64,000 nt of DNA from Rhodobiaceae bacterium. Lineage in GTDB: Bacteria > Pseudomonadota > Alphaproteobacteria > Rhizobiales > Tepidamorphaceae. Shown here piece after piece: positions 53,706 to 63,562 of this stretch. The DNA lies in the NCBI GenBank assembly GCA_020637985.1, contig JACKJK010000003.1, forward strand, positions 248,001 through 312,000, given 5' to 3'. Both the position numbers and the translations under genes were made by a program. Within the stretch, counting starts at the first letter, position 1, and each line of letters opens with the position of its first letter. Under the pieces are notes generated by a model, which did no database searches, was not told where the DNA came from, and saw nothing but the letters and a program-made list of their open reading frames with translations.

Positions 53706-54794
53706 ATGAAGAGACGTGACTTCCTGAAGACAGCGGCCGTCGCCGGAGCGGCGACGGGCGTGCTCGCCGCGCCCGCCATCGCGCAGGACAAGCGCGAATG
53801 GAAGATGGTGACCGCCTGGCCGAAGAACCTGCCTGGACCCGGTGTCGCAGCGCAGATGCTGGCCGACCGCATCACGGCCCTGTCGGGCGGGCGTATCGAG
53901 GTCAAGCTGTTCGCCGCCGGCGAACTCGTCCCCGGCCGCGGCGTCTTCGACGCGGTCTCCGAAGGCACCGCCGAGCTCTACCATGCCGTGCCCGCGTACT
54001 GGGGCTCCAAGTCGGTCGGCATCGAGCTGTTCGGTTCGCAGCCCTTCGGCCTGCGCGCCGACGAGCAGTTCGGCTGGATGGCGCACGGGGGCGGCCAGGC
54101 GCTCTACGACGAGATGTATGGCCGCTTCGGCCTCAAGCCCTTCCTGTGTGGCAATTCCGGCCCGCAGTGGGCCGGCTGGTTCCGCAAGGACATCAATAGC
54201 GTCGACGACCTGAAGGGGCTCAAGTTCCGCACCACGGGTCTGGCCTCCAAGATGTGCTCCAAGCTCGGCATGGCCGTGCAGGCGATGGGCGGACGCGACA
54301 TGTTCCAGGCGTTGCAGTCGGGCGCGCTGGACGCCGGCGAGTTCATCGGCCCGTGGACGGATTCCGCCCTCGGCTTCTACCAGGTGGCCAAGAACTACTA
54401 TTGGCCCGGCGTCGGCGAACCCTCCTCGGCGGAGGAATGCGCCGTCAACGCCAAGGCCTTCGCCGACCTGCCGGATGATCTCAAGCAGGCGGTGTCACTG
54501 GCCTGCGAGAGCCTCTACAACCCGGTCTGGACCGAGTACACGACCAAGCACGCGCTGGCTCTGGAAAAGCTCGTCGCCGAGCAGGGCGTGCAGGTGAAGA
54601 AGCTGCCGGACGAGGTGATCGTCGCCATGGGCAATGCCGCCGGCGAGGTCATCGAGGACCTGCGCAACGACAGCGACGAACTCGTCAAGCGCATTACCGA
54701 GAGCTTCCTTGCATATCGCAAGTCGGTGGCCGGCTACATGGTCTATGCCGACAACGGGCAGATGAACGCCCGCGCGCTCGACTACAAGTACTGA
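53706..54794 (+). CDS. dctP: TRAP transporter periplasmic substrate-binding protein
   Basis: 362 residues. MKRRDFLKTAAVAGAATGVL is a twin-arginine signal with cleavage near AIA-Q. The mature protein starts EWKMVTAWPKNLPGPGVAAQ, like DctP proteins for organic acids. KGLKFRTTGLASKMCSKLG and FIGPWTDSALGFYQVAKN have the conserved carboxylate-binding Arg and surrounding pattern. It delivers a carboxylate to DctQ-DctM. Position after hutU and the flavin reductase makes urocanate, imidazolepropionate or a related acid a candidate ligand. Confidence 0.92.
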   Translation: MKRRDFLKTAAVAGAATGVLAAPAIAQDKREWKMVTAWPKNLPGPGVAAQMLADRITALSGGRIEVKLFAAGELVPGRGVFDAVSEGTAELYHAVPAYWGSKSVGIELFGSQPFGLRADEQFGWMAHGGGQALYDEMYGRFGLKPFLCGNSGPQWAGWFRKDINSVDDLKGLKFRTTGLASKMCSKLGMAVQAMGGRDMFQALQSGALDAGEFIGPWTDSALGFYQVAKNYYWPGVGEPSSAEECAVNAKAFADLPDDLKQAVSLACESLYNPVWTEYTTKHALALEKLVAEQGVQVKKLPDEVIVAMGNAAGEVIEDLRNDSDELVKRITESFLAYRKSVAGYMVYADNGQMNARALDYKY

Positions 54795-54865
54795 CGCAAT
54801 GAACCGCCGGCCGGCGCCGCGGGTGCCGGCCGGTGCAAGTCCAACTCCTGCAATGGGGCGGCCTG

Positions 54866-55372
54866 ATGGCGCGGGTGGCAGACTTCCTGGACAGCATCAA
54901 CCGCTTGATCGGCATGACCGTGCGCTGGTGCGCGCTCGCCATGGTGCTGATCCAGTTCGCCATCGTGCTGTTGCGCTACGTGTTCGGCTTCAGCTCGATC
55001 GCCATAAATGAGAGCGTGCTCTACATGCACTCGACGCTGTTCATGCTTGGCGCTGGCTACACGCTGCTGGTCGATGGCCATGTGCGTGTCGACATCTTCT
55101 ATGCCAAGGCTTCTCCGGTGCGAAAGGCGGCGATCGACCTGTTCGGTCACCTCGTCCTGCTGCTGCCGTCGATGGCCGTGCTGCTGTACTGGTCGTGGCC
55201 CTCGGTACGCAATTCCTGGGCGATCCTCGAAGGTCCCATTTCCGTCGGCGGCATCCCGGCATCCTTCCTGCTGAAATCGCTGATCCCGGCCTTCTGCATC
55301 CTGCTCATGGTGCAATCGCTGGCGTGCCTGCTGCGCGAGTTCGCCCGTGCGCGCTCGGGGGCGCCGTCGTGA
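54866..55372 (+). CDS. dctQ: TRAP transporter small membrane subunit
   Basis: 168 residues, four hydrophobic segments, with FGFSSIAINESVLYMHSTLF and LVDGHVRVDIFYAKAS as the typical DctQ motifs around helices 1-3. Inner membrane partner of DctM. The start at 54866 has GGGGCGG upstream; an in-frame GTG at 54833 would add eleven residues. The stop overlaps the start of dctM. Confidence 0.9.
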   Translation: MARVADFLDSINRLIGMTVRWCALAMVLIQFAIVLLRYVFGFSSIAINESVLYMHSTLFMLGAGYTLLVDGHVRVDIFYAKASPVRKAAIDLFGHLVLLLPSMAVLLYWSWPSVRNSWAILEGPISVGGIPASFLLKSLIPAFCILLMVQSLACLLREFARARSGAPS

Positions 55373-56916
55373 TGCCGCTCGACCTCATGATGTTCGCGGC
55401 CCTGATCGGCTGCATCCTGCTCGGCTTCCCGGTGTCCTTCTCGATCGCCGGCGTGGCGACGCTCTTCGCCTTCTTCGGCTGGCTGACGGGCGAGATGGAC
55501 ATCACGCTGCTCGGCGCGCTCGGCCAGCGGGTCTTCGGCCTGCTCACCAACGACGTTCTCATCGCCATCCCGCTGTTCGTGCTGATGGGCGTGGTGCTGG
55601 AAAAGAGCCATATCGCCGAGGAACTTCTTGAGACGATGGGCCGCCTGTTCGGACGCCTGCGCGGGGGCCTCGGCGTCTCGGTCGTCCTCGTCGGCGCGCT
55701 GCTGGCCGCCTCCACCGGCATCGTCGGCGCGACGGTGATCGCCATGGGGCTGATCGCGCTGCCGACCATGCTGCGCCACGGCTACGACGCGCGGCTGGCG
55801 GCCGGCACCGTGTGCACAGCCGGCACGCTCGGCCAGATCATTCCGCCCTCGACATTGCTCATCATCCTGTCCGACGTGATGTCCAACGCCTATCAGCAGG
55901 CACAGTTCGAACAGGGCAAGTTCACCGTCGATACGATTTCCGTAGGCCAGATGTTCGCCGGCGCCCTGGTGCCGGGCCTGGTCATGGTCGCGCTCTACAT
56001 CGGCTACATCCTGGCCCGTGCCATGCTGATGCCCAAGGATGCGCCGCCGATCGCCCACGCCGGAGATCACGTCAGCGCCCGCGAAATCGCCGGGGCCGTC
56101 GTGCCGCCGGTCCTGCTCATCATTTCGGTGCTCGGCACCATCCTCGGCGGCGTGGCCAGTCCGACCGAAGCGGCGTCCGTCGGCGCTGTCGGCGCGATCC
56201 TGATGGCCGGTTTCAGGCTCGGCGCGCGTCCCGGGCTGATCCTGGCGGGCGCTGCCGCGCTGATCCTGCTGGCCATCGCCGCCGGCGTTGCACCTGTGCG
56301 CCTGCAGCGCTCCGACGCGACGGCGCTCGAACAAGTGCAAGGTGCCTTCTATGCCGTGCTGGCGCTGGTTGGCGTCGCCGCGATCCTCGCCTCTTTGGCG
56401 CGGGCCTTCAGGGCGGACATGCTGAAGCCGGCATTGACCTCGACGATGGTCGTGACCTCGATGATCTTTGCCACGATCCTGACAGCCAGCGTGTTTTCGC
56501 TGGTGTTCGTCGGGCTCGGCGGCGACGAGCGCATCGAGCAGATCCTCACGGCCATGCCGGGCGGCGCGACCGGGGCGCTCGTCTTCTGCATGGCGCTGAT
56601 CTTCGTGCTCGGGTTCTTTCTTGATTTTGTCGAGATCACGGTGATCCTGCTGCCGCTGATCGCCCCGGTGCTGATCCTGATGGGGCATGACCCGGTCTGG
56701 CTGTCGATCCTGATCGCGATCAACCTGCAGACGTCGTTCCTGACGCCGCCCTTCGGCTTCTCGCTGTTCTACCTGCGCGGCGCGGCGCCGCCGGAGGTGA
56801 CGACCGGCCAGATCTATGCCGGCGTCGCGCCGTTCATCGGTCTGCAGGCGCTGTCCATCCTGATCATCTGGTTCCTGCCGCGCATCGCGACCTGGTTGCC
56901 GGACATGCTGTTCTGA
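55372..56916 (+). CDS. dctM: TRAP transporter large membrane subunit
   Basis: 514 residues, about 12-14 hydrophobic segments. FPVSFSIAGVATLFAFFGW, the GIVGATVIAMGLIALPTMLR segment, GTLGQIIPPSTLLIIL and VASPTEAASVGAVGA are the DctM signatures. It is the sodium-driven channel of the high-affinity TRAP system, working with DctP and DctQ. Last gene of the hut-transporter operon, ending before a strong terminator. Confidence 0.95.
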   Translation: MPLDLMMFAALIGCILLGFPVSFSIAGVATLFAFFGWLTGEMDITLLGALGQRVFGLLTNDVLIAIPLFVLMGVVLEKSHIAEELLETMGRLFGRLRGGLGVSVVLVGALLAASTGIVGATVIAMGLIALPTMLRHGYDARLAAGTVCTAGTLGQIIPPSTLLIILSDVMSNAYQQAQFEQGKFTVDTISVGQMFAGALVPGLVMVALYIGYILARAMLMPKDAPPIAHAGDHVSAREIAGAVVPPVLLIISVLGTILGGVASPTEAASVGAVGAILMAGFRLGARPGLILAGAAALILLAIAAGVAPVRLQRSDATALEQVQGAFYAVLALVGVAAILASLARAFRADMLKPALTSTMVVTSMIFATILTASVFSLVFVGLGGDERIEQILTAMPGGATGALVFCMALIFVLGFFLDFVEITVILLPLIAPVLILMGHDPVWLSILIAINLQTSFLTPPFGFSLFYLRGAAPPEVTTGQIYAGVAPFIGLQALSILIIWFLPRIATWLPDMLF

Positions 56917-56943
56917 CCGTCACGGTCTCGCAGCGCGCCAAGG

Positions 56944-56970
56944 AAAAAGCCGCCCGGAGGGCGGCTTTTT
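56944..56970. terminator. Bidirectional Rho-independent terminator
   Basis: AAAAA, a 7-base stem GCCGCCC (56949-56955), loop GGA, GGGCGGC, then TTTTT. The A-tract on one side and T-tract on the other make it function for both the dctM (plus) and the L,D-transpeptidase (minus) messages, which converge here. Confidence 0.92.
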
Positions 56971-56992
56971 GCGCAGTCGGCCGAAGACGGGT

Positions 56993-57760
56993 TCAGCGCA
57001 CGATGCGTACGATCGTCCCGTCCTTCTTGTACTGGCTGACGAGCTGGAAGAACTGCTTGGCGTTCGTCGGGTGCAGGCGCACGCAGCCGTGGCTGGCGGG
57101 CCGGCCCAGGTTTCCGATCGCGCCCGTCGCATGCACTGCATATCCGCCGTGGAAGAATACCGAGTGCGGCATCGGCGCATTGTTGTACTTGCGCGAACGC
57201 CAAAGGGTATGCATGCGGTACGGGCGCCATTCGCCCGTCGGAGTGCCGTAGCCGCGCTTGCCGCTCGACACCTTCCATTCGTATTTCTGCACACCTTCCA
57301 CGAACACGCGCATGCGCTGGTCGGAAAGATCGACGACCGCGACGACCTGGTCGAAGGGCTGCGATTCGTCGGCCCAGGCATAGGCGAGACTGGAAACGGC
57401 GTCATTGTCGCCGTCGACCGTCGGCGGAATGCGGTTGAAGCTGATCGGATTGTTGCTGAAGAAGTCCTTGTCCGTGTGCCGCAGCGAAATGTCGGTCAAC
57501 GGCAGGTTGGATTCAAGGGAACCGCGCAGAGCATGCTCGGCATCGCGGACCGATCCCGCGCCAGCACCCGTGACGCTTGCGATCTCGATGGGCGCGGCGG
57601 CCGGTGCCGGGCCGCTCACATCGACCGACGGATTCTCGGCCTCGACGCCTGGAAGGAATGTCGCGACCACCGGTGCGGCCATGGCCGTGCTGCTCAGCAG
57701 GCTCGCCACGACGACGCTCGCCGCCAATCCGGCTGCCCGGAAGGATCCGGCTTTCTTCAT
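56993..57760 (-). CDS. L,D-transpeptidase (YkuD family)
   Basis: 255 residues. The N-terminus is a signal peptide (AAGLAASVVVASLLSSTAMA). The catalytic domain is at about 150-255, with FHGGYAVHATGAIGNLGRPA and the SHGCVRLHP motif containing the nucleophile Cys and His. It forms 3-3 crosslinks in, or anchors proteins to, peptidoglycan in the periplasm. Monocistronic, convergent to dctM. Confidence 0.93.
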   Translation of the reverse strand: MKKAGSFRAAGLAASVVVASLLSSTAMAAPVVATFLPGVEAENPSVDVSGPAPAAAPIEIASVTGAGAGSVRDAEHALRGSLESNLPLTDISLRHTDKDFFSNNPISFNRIPPTVDGDNDAVSSLAYAWADESQPFDQVVAVVDLSDQRMRVFVEGVQKYEWKVSSGKRGYGTPTGEWRPYRMHTLWRSRKYNNAPMPHSVFFHGGYAVHATGAIGNLGRPASHGCVRLHPTNAKQFFQLVSQYKKDGTIVRIVR

Positions 57761-58005
57761 CGGTCCTCAACTCCCATTTTCTACGCGCAAACACATCTTC
57801 CGCGTCCCTTCAGGCCGCTCTGCCGATCCTAGTCCAATCAAGCGGCAGCCTGAATGTTCCCCTGCGGAACCACCGATCACGTTTTCGTTTCTAGCATCGG
57901 CGATTTAAGAGTTGGTGACCTTTCCGCAACGTTACAACCCCGTCGCGCGTCAGCAGCGATGCAATGTCATTCTTGGTTTCGCCGGTCTTAAGACGCCCCG
58001 GATTG

Positions 58006-58362
58006 TCAGCCTTCGCCAAGCCGAGCGCAGGCGACGCACAGGTGCGCGGCGGGATCGACTGCGAGCCGTTTCTCCGGGATTTCTTCGCCGCATTGCGTAC
58101 AATAGCCGTATTCGCCGTCGTCAAGACGCTGCAGCGCCGCCGCCAGTCTCTGCAATTCCACTGCGCGCCGCCGGTCCTGCTCCTGGCTCATTGCCTGTCG
58201 CTGCAGGGCGTCCATCCGGCTCAACCTCCCCACCGACTGCTGGTCGAGCGGGACCGGCGCGCTATCTTGCGCCGACAGGCGGGCGAGGTCTTCGAGTTCC
58301 GCCCGCCGCGCCGCGAGCCGTTCGCGTATCCTGTTTTCGCGTGTTGCCATGGTCGACTTCAA
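58006..58362 (-). CDS. DksA/TraR family zinc-finger protein
   Basis: 118 residues. A helical N-terminal region with charged residues (RIRERLAARRAELEDLARL) is followed by the C4 zinc finger YCTQC ... HLCVACARL, where GEYGYCTQCGEEIPEKRLAV is the family signature. DksA proteins bind RNA polymerase through the secondary channel and adjust rRNA and stress transcription. It is shorter than DksA, closer to TraR/YbiI-like members. Start at 58362 or the second Met at 58350. Confidence 0.88.
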   Translation of the reverse strand: MKSTMATRENRIRERLAARRAELEDLARLSAQDSAPVPLDQQSVGRLSRMDALQRQAMSQEQDRRRAVELQRLAAALQRLDDGEYGYCTQCGEEIPEKRLAVDPAAHLCVACARLGEG

Positions 58363-58446
58363 AACCTCCCGCCGGCAGTCTATACGCTGGACGCCACCTG
58401 GTCACACCGCCAGCCCTGTATCCGCTGACATGCGAGGAAATCCAAC

Positions 58447-59022
58447 ATGCAGATCCTGATCGTCGGCCTTGTCGTGTTCTTCGCGGCCCATGCGGTCCAG
58501 ATCCTCGGCCTGAAGGAAGGGTTGGTCCGCAGGTTCGGCGAGAACGGCTACAAGGGCCTGCATTCGCTGGTTTCGATCGTCGGCCTGGTGCTTGTGGTCT
58601 GGGGCTACGGGGAGGCGAGGGCGGCCGGTCCCGATATCCTCTACGAGGCCCCCGTCTGGATGCGCCACGTCACCGTCTTCCTGATAATGATCGCGATGGT
58701 GCTGCTGGTCGCCTCGCAGATACCCTGCCGCATCAAGGCGATCACCAAGCATCCGATGCTGGCCTCGGTGAAGATCTGGGCGTTTTCCCACCTGCTCGCC
58801 AACGGCGACCTGGCTTCCGTGCTGCTGTTCGGCTCGTTCCTGGCCTGGGCGGTGATCGCCCGGATATCCGCCAAGCGCCGGCCATTGGATGTCATCGCCA
58901 TGGAGAAGGCGCGTGGCGCACCGCCAGCCAACGACGTCATCGTTGTCGTGCTCGGGGCAACGCTCTACGTCGCCTTCGCTTTCTGGCTGCATCCCTGGCT
59001 GATCGGCGTCCCGGTCATGTAG
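58447..59022 (+). CDS. NnrU family membrane protein
   Basis: 191 residues with five hydrophobic segments. [20 protein letters not shown] and [26 protein letters not shown] match the NnrU family, first linked to nitric oxide and nitrite metabolism in alphaproteobacteria. The role is unclear, and in this neighbourhood no denitrification gene is present. It begins 84 bases from the DksA-like gene on the other strand and is followed by panB after 13 bases. Confidence 0.88.
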   Translation: MQILIVGLVVFFAAHAVQILGLKEGLVRRFGENGYKGLHSLVSIVGLVLVVWGYGEARAAGPDILYEAPVWMRHVTVFLIMIAMVLLVASQIPCRIKAITKHPMLASVKIWAFSHLLANGDLASVLLFGSFLAWAVIARISAKRRPLDVIAMEKARGAPPANDVIVVVLGATLYVAFAFWLHPWLIGVPVM

Positions 59023-59035
59023 GGCAGGGCGCGCC

Positions 59036-59869
59036 ATGTCATCTCAATCTCCCGTCCGCCGCATCACTGTACCCGCATTTCGCGCCCGCAAGGGCGGTGA
59101 GCCGATTGTCGCCCTGACGGCCTATGATGTCGCCACCGCGAGGCTTGCCGACCCGCACGTGGACCTGCTGCTCGTCGGGGATTCGCTCGGCATGGTGGTC
59201 TACGGAATGGACACGACGCTCGGCGTCACCCTCGACATGATGGCCGCACACGGTGCCGCGGTCGTGCGCGGTTCCAGGCGGGCGCTGGTCGTCATCGACA
59301 TGCCGTTCGGCAGCTACGAGCAGGGGCCGGCGCAGGCGTTTGCCTCTGCCTCGCGATTGCTCGCGCAGACCGGCGCGCAGGCCGTCAAGCTCGAGGGCGG
59401 CGTTGCCATGGCGGAGACGATCGCATTCCTCGTCCGCCGCGGCATCCCCGTGTGCGCCCATGTCGGCCTGACGCCGCAGGCGGTCAACGTGCTCGGCGGC
59501 TTTCGCGTCCAGGGCCGTGACCGCAGCGGCTGGCCAATCATCGAGGCCGACGCCCGCGCCGTCGCCGAGGCAGGCGCCTTCGCGGTCGTCGTCGAGGGGG
59601 TGGCCGAACCGCTGGCGCGCCGGCTCACGGAAATCGTTTCCATACCAACCATCGGCATCGGCGCTTCGGCGCAATGCGACGGGCAGATCCTCGTCACCGA
59701 GGACATGCTCGGCCTGACCGAGCATGTACCATCCTTCGTGCGCCGGTTCGCCGATGCAGGATCGCGGTTCGACGGCGCCTTCGCAGCCTATGCGGCTGCC
59801 GTCAGGGATCGCAGTTTTCCCGCGCTCGAGGAAACCTATGCGGCGCGCGAGGACAAGCCCAAGGCGTGA
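59036..59869 (+). CDS. panB: 3-methyl-2-oxobutanoate hydroxymethyltransferase
   Basis: 277 residues. [22 protein letters not shown] has the metal-binding Asp, [18 protein letters not shown] the second, and [10 protein letters not shown] the substrate contacts. [20 protein letters not shown] is the later signature. It transfers a hydroxymethyl group from methylene-tetrahydrofolate to 3-methyl-2-oxobutanoate in pantothenate synthesis. PanC is not in the window. The start lies 13 bases after the NnrU stop. Confidence 0.95.
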   Translation: MSSQSPVRRITVPAFRARKGGEPIVALTAYDVATARLADPHVDLLLVGDSLGMVVYGMDTTLGVTLDMMAAHGAAVVRGSRRALVVIDMPFGSYEQGPAQAFASASRLLAQTGAQAVKLEGGVAMAETIAFLVRRGIPVCAHVGLTPQAVNVLGGFRVQGRDRSGWPIIEADARAVAEAGAFAVVVEGVAEPLARRLTEIVSIPTIGIGASAQCDGQILVTEDMLGLTEHVPSFVRRFADAGSRFDGAFAAYAAAVRDRSFPALEETYAAREDKPKA

Positions 59870-60125
59870 CGGCGAATCGGCCGGGCGGATGAGGCTTCGC
59901 TGCCACACCTTGCGTTCCACGCATGCCGCGCCACGGTGATGCCCCAATCTGCCGATTAACCCTTCCAGCGGTTGCTGCGCCATTCCCTGTTTGCGAAGCA
60001 CTCCGCCACGCGCTATCACCGCGTATCGCGCGGCCGGAGCCCCAGCAAGGGGAGCCCGTGTCCCGTCGCGAACCGGCAGCCAGTTCCGGCCCCTGCGGCC
60101 ACAGACCAGACGCGAGCAGCGACGC

Positions 60126-60803
60126 ATGAGTGATTTCTTCCGCGAGGTTGACGAGGAGCTGCGCCGCGATCAGCTCCAGAAGGCGTGGGCGCGCTACGGC
60201 AACATTGTCATCGGCGTTGCCGTGCTCATCGTCGCGGCAACCGGCGGCTACCGCTTCTGGCAATGGTACCAGGCCCGCACCGCGGCAGCTGCCGGTGAGG
60301 CCTATTACAATGCCGTTCGTGCAGAGGACCGGTCGGCGGACCAGATTATCGCCGCTCTCGGCCCGGTCGCGGATGGCAGCAGCGGCTTCAAGGAGCTCGC
60401 GCGGCTGCGCATCGCCGGCGCCCAGAGCGAGACGGACGATCCGGCGCGCGCGGTCGCTGCATTCGACGCCATCGCTTTCGATACCGGTGTCGATCGCCTG
60501 ACCCGCGACATCGCAAGGGTCCGCGCCGCCTATCTGATGGTCGACACGGCAACGGTCGCGGACATGAAGGCGCGCGTCGAGGCGCTGACGACTCCCGACA
60601 ACGTGGTGCGCCATTCCGCCCGCGAGGCGATCGGCCTGACGGCCTATCGCACCGCGGACTATGCCGAAGCCGCGAAGTGGTTCGACGCCATCATGGCCGA
60701 CCGCGACACGCCGCAGGATCTGCGCAATCGAACCGAATTGATGCAGTCTTTGCTGACCGGCCGGATGCAGACCGGCGCGGCGGCCGGGGGGAGCGGGCAG
60801 TGA
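60126..60803 (+). CDS. TPR-domain membrane-anchored protein (YfgM-like)
   Basis: 225 residues. A single hydrophobic helix (NIVIGVAVLIVAATGGYRFW) near residues 27-47 follows a charged FFREVDEELRRDQLQKAWAR, and the remainder is a tetratricopeptide-like region. YfgM-type proteins work with PpiD on the SecYEG periplasmic side, and lie beside BamB in many proteobacteria. The start at 60126 fits the family. It is followed by bamB after two bases. Confidence 0.85.
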   Translation: MSDFFREVDEELRRDQLQKAWARYGNIVIGVAVLIVAATGGYRFWQWYQARTAAAAGEAYYNAVRAEDRSADQIIAALGPVADGSSGFKELARLRIAGAQSETDDPARAVAAFDAIAFDTGVDRLTRDIARVRAAYLMVDTATVADMKARVEALTTPDNVVRHSAREAIGLTAYRTADYAEAAKWFDAIMADRDTPQDLRNRTELMQSLLTGRMQTGAAAGGSGQ

Positions 60804-60805
60804 AG

Positions 60806-62146
60806 ATGAACGACGCAAACCGCGCGCGCGCCATGTTGCGCAAGGCAATTGCGCTGGGGCTGGCTGCCGCCACACTCGCGGCCTGCTCGCCGCCGCGCGA
60901 GATGCCCAACTTCGGCAACATCCTCGAGCCGTTTCGTGTTCCCGAGCCCAAGGTGCCCGGCGAGCGCCGCGATGCCCTGCCATTGACCGGGGGCGGCGAC
61001 AATGTCACCGGCGAGCCGGTCTCCCTTCCGGCGGCCCAGGTGATGGCCGAATGGCCCAATCCCGGCGGTCCGGCGACCAACGATCCGGGCAACGTGTCGG
61101 CAGGCGGCGGCAATCTTGCCTACGCCGTGTCGGTCGGCACCGGGTCGGCGCGCCGCCAGCGCCTGCTTGCCTCGCCGATCGTGCATCAGGGCTATGTCGT
61201 CACGATGGATTCCGTCGGTGTCGTTTCGGCCTTCTCGCTGTCTACCGGTGGGCGCGCCTGGTCGGTCGCGACGAAGCCGGAAAAGGAACGTGGCCGCGGC
61301 GTATCCGGCGGCGGTGTCGCCGGCAGCGAGGGCCGCGTCTTCGTCGCCACCGCCTACAATTCGGTGATGGCGCTCGACATCGGTTCGGGCGCGGTCGTGT
61401 GGACGGGCAACCTGTCCGCGCCGGCCCGCTCCGCCCCGACCGTCGCGGGCGGCCGTGTTTACGTGGTGTCGGCGACCAACGTCGTGCACGCCTTCAACAC
61501 CGCCGACGGCAGCGAAGCCTGGACATTCACGGGAATTCCCGAAACCGCCGGCATCCTGGCGCCGTCGAGCCCGGCGGTGTCCGGAAACCGCGTCATCGTG
61601 CCTTATTCGTCCGGCGAGATCATCGGCTTCGACGCATCCGAAGGCAAGCCGATCTGGTCGGACCAGCTGACCGGCCAGAGCCGGTTCTCCACCGTTTCGG
61701 GCATCCGCGACGTTGCCGCGCGCCCGGTGGTTTCCGGCGACACGGTTTATGCCGTGGGCGTCGGCGGCCGGCTTGCCGCCGTCGAGATCCGCGATGGCAA
61801 CCGCCTGTGGGGAGCCAACATCGCCAGCGCCAGCACGCCGGCAGTCTCCGGCAACACGATCTTCGTTGCGACGCTCGACAACCGCCTGGTCGCCGTCAAC
61901 CGCAACGACGGAACCTTCCGCTGGGCGGTCAAGCTGCCGAAGGCGGATTCCTGGGTCGGTCCGCTGCTGGCCGGCAACGCGCTGTGGCTTGGCTCGTCTG
62001 ACGGCCACATCCTGCGCGCGAACCCCGCCGACGGCAGCACGATTTCCGATACCAAGCTCGGCAAGGCAGTTCTGATTCCGCCGATCGCCGCCAGCGGGCG
62101 TGTCCTCATCCTCGACGACTCAGGTCGCCTGAACGTCTTCAATTGA
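60806..62146 (+). CDS. bamB: Outer-membrane assembly lipoprotein BamB
   Basis: 446 residues. Lipoprotein signal [14 protein letters not shown] with lipobox LAAC. The mature protein is a PQQ-like beta-propeller: repeats such as [20 protein letters not shown] and [20 protein letters not shown] with W/G at fixed spacing. It helps BamA assemble outer-membrane proteins. A GTG at 60800 is an alternative start, close to the previous stop; both lie after GGGGGGAGCGGG. It is followed by der after 17 bases. Confidence 0.92.
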   Translation: MNDANRARAMLRKAIALGLAAATLAACSPPREMPNFGNILEPFRVPEPKVPGERRDALPLTGGGDNVTGEPVSLPAAQVMAEWPNPGGPATNDPGNVSAGGGNLAYAVSVGTGSARRQRLLASPIVHQGYVVTMDSVGVVSAFSLSTGGRAWSVATKPEKERGRGVSGGGVAGSEGRVFVATAYNSVMALDIGSGAVVWTGNLSAPARSAPTVAGGRVYVVSATNVVHAFNTADGSEAWTFTGIPETAGILAPSSPAVSGNRVIVPYSSGEIIGFDASEGKPIWSDQLTGQSRFSTVSGIRDVAARPVVSGDTVYAVGVGGRLAAVEIRDGNRLWGANIASASTPAVSGNTIFVATLDNRLVAVNRNDGTFRWAVKLPKADSWVGPLLAGNALWLGSSDGHILRANPADGSTISDTKLGKAVLIPPIAASGRVLILDDSGRLNVFN

Positions 62147-62163
62147 CGGAAGGGGCGTCGGCC

Positions 62164-63543
62164 ATGCCGCTGACTGTCGCCATCGTCGGGCGCCCGAACG
62201 TCGGCAAGTCGACGCTCTTCAACCGGCTGGTCGGCAAGCGTCTGGCGCTTGTCGACGATACCCCCGGCGTGACCCGCGACCGGCGCGAGGGGGAGGGCCG
62301 CATCGGCGACCTCAGGTTTTCCGTCATCGATACCGCCGGCCTCGAGGAAGCCGATCCGGCAACGCTCGAGGGGCGCATGCGTGCGCAGACGGACGCGGCA
62401 ATCGCCCATGCCGACATCGTGCTGTTCGTGATCGATGCCCGTGCCGGCATCACTCCGCTCGACCGCCACTTCGCCGACCTGCTGCGCAAGCGCGATGCCA
62501 ACGTCGTCCTCGTTGCCAACAAGGCCGAGGGGCGCGCTGGCGAGGCGGGTGTCTACGATGCCTATGCGCTTGGTCTCGGAGACCCGCTGGCGATCTCGGC
62601 CGAACACGGCGAGGGCATGGCCGACCTGTACGAGGCCCTGCGCCCGCTGGCCGATGCCCTGGATGCCGAAGAGGCGGGGGGCGAGGCCGCAATCGTCAGG
62701 CAGGAACGCGAGGCCGGCGACATGGACGAGCGTCCGGCCGGTCCGATCCGCGTCGCCATCGTCGGCCGCCCGAACGCCGGAAAGTCCACGCTGATCAACA
62801 AGATGATCCGCGAGGACCGCCTGCTGACCGGCCCGGAAGCCGGCATCACGCGCGACTCCATTTCGGTTGAATGGAAGTGGAAGGACAGCGAATTCAAGCT
62901 GTTCGACACTGCAGGTCTGCGCCGCAAGGCGCGCGTCTCTGGCAAGCTGGAAAAGCTCTCCGTCGCCGACACCCTGCGCGCGGTTCGTTTCGCCGAGGTC
63001 GTGGTCGTTACCGTCGATGCGACGCAGCCCTTCGAGAAGCAGGACCTGCACATCGCTGATCTTGCCGAGCGCGAAGGCCGCGCGGTGCTGATCGCGCTCA
63101 CCAAGTGGGACCTCGTCGAGGATCGCGACCGGGCATTGGAGGCCTTGCGTGAAATGTCCGACCGGCTGCTGCCGCAGCTGCGCGGCTGCCCGCTGGTTCC
63201 GGTATCGGGCGTCACCGGGCTCGGCATCGGCAACCTGGCGAGAAAGATCGTCACCGTGCACGAGCGCTGGAACACGCGCGTCTCCACGGCAAGGCTCAAC
63301 CGCTGGTTCGCCGAGGCGATCGCGGCGCACCCGCCGCCGGCCGTTGCCGGCCGCCGCCTCAAGCTGCGCTACATGACGCAGGCTAAGACACGTCCGCCGA
63401 CCTTCGTCGCCTTCTGCTCGCGCCCCGATGCCGTGCCGGCTGCCTGGCGGCGCTATATCGTCAACAACCTGAAGGAAACCTTCAGCCTCACCGGCACGAC
63501 CGTGCGGCTGATCCTGCGCAAGACGGACAATCCCTACGCCTGA
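62164..63543 (+). CDS. der: GTPase Der (EngA)
   Basis: 459 residues. Two G domains: [20 protein letters not shown] and [20 protein letters not shown], each with the DTAGLE/DTAGLR switch and VANKAE/TKWD base-recognition motif. A KH-like domain from about 350 ends [13 protein letters not shown]. It is needed for 50S ribosome assembly. ATG 62164 has GGAAGGGG upstream; a TTG at 62143 is open in frame. Confidence 0.96.
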   Translation: MPLTVAIVGRPNVGKSTLFNRLVGKRLALVDDTPGVTRDRREGEGRIGDLRFSVIDTAGLEEADPATLEGRMRAQTDAAIAHADIVLFVIDARAGITPLDRHFADLLRKRDANVVLVANKAEGRAGEAGVYDAYALGLGDPLAISAEHGEGMADLYEALRPLADALDAEEAGGEAAIVRQEREAGDMDERPAGPIRVAIVGRPNAGKSTLINKMIREDRLLTGPEAGITRDSISVEWKWKDSEFKLFDTAGLRRKARVSGKLEKLSVADTLRAVRFAEVVVVTVDATQPFEKQDLHIADLAEREGRAVLIALTKWDLVEDRDRALEALREMSDRLLPQLRGCPLVPVSGVTGLGIGNLARKIVTVHERWNTRVSTARLNRWFAEAIAAHPPPAVAGRRLKLRYMTQAKTRPPTFVAFCSRPDAVPAAWRRYIVNNLKETFSLTGTTVRLILRKTDNPYA

Positions 63544-63562
63544 GCGGCGCTGCCCGGGCGGA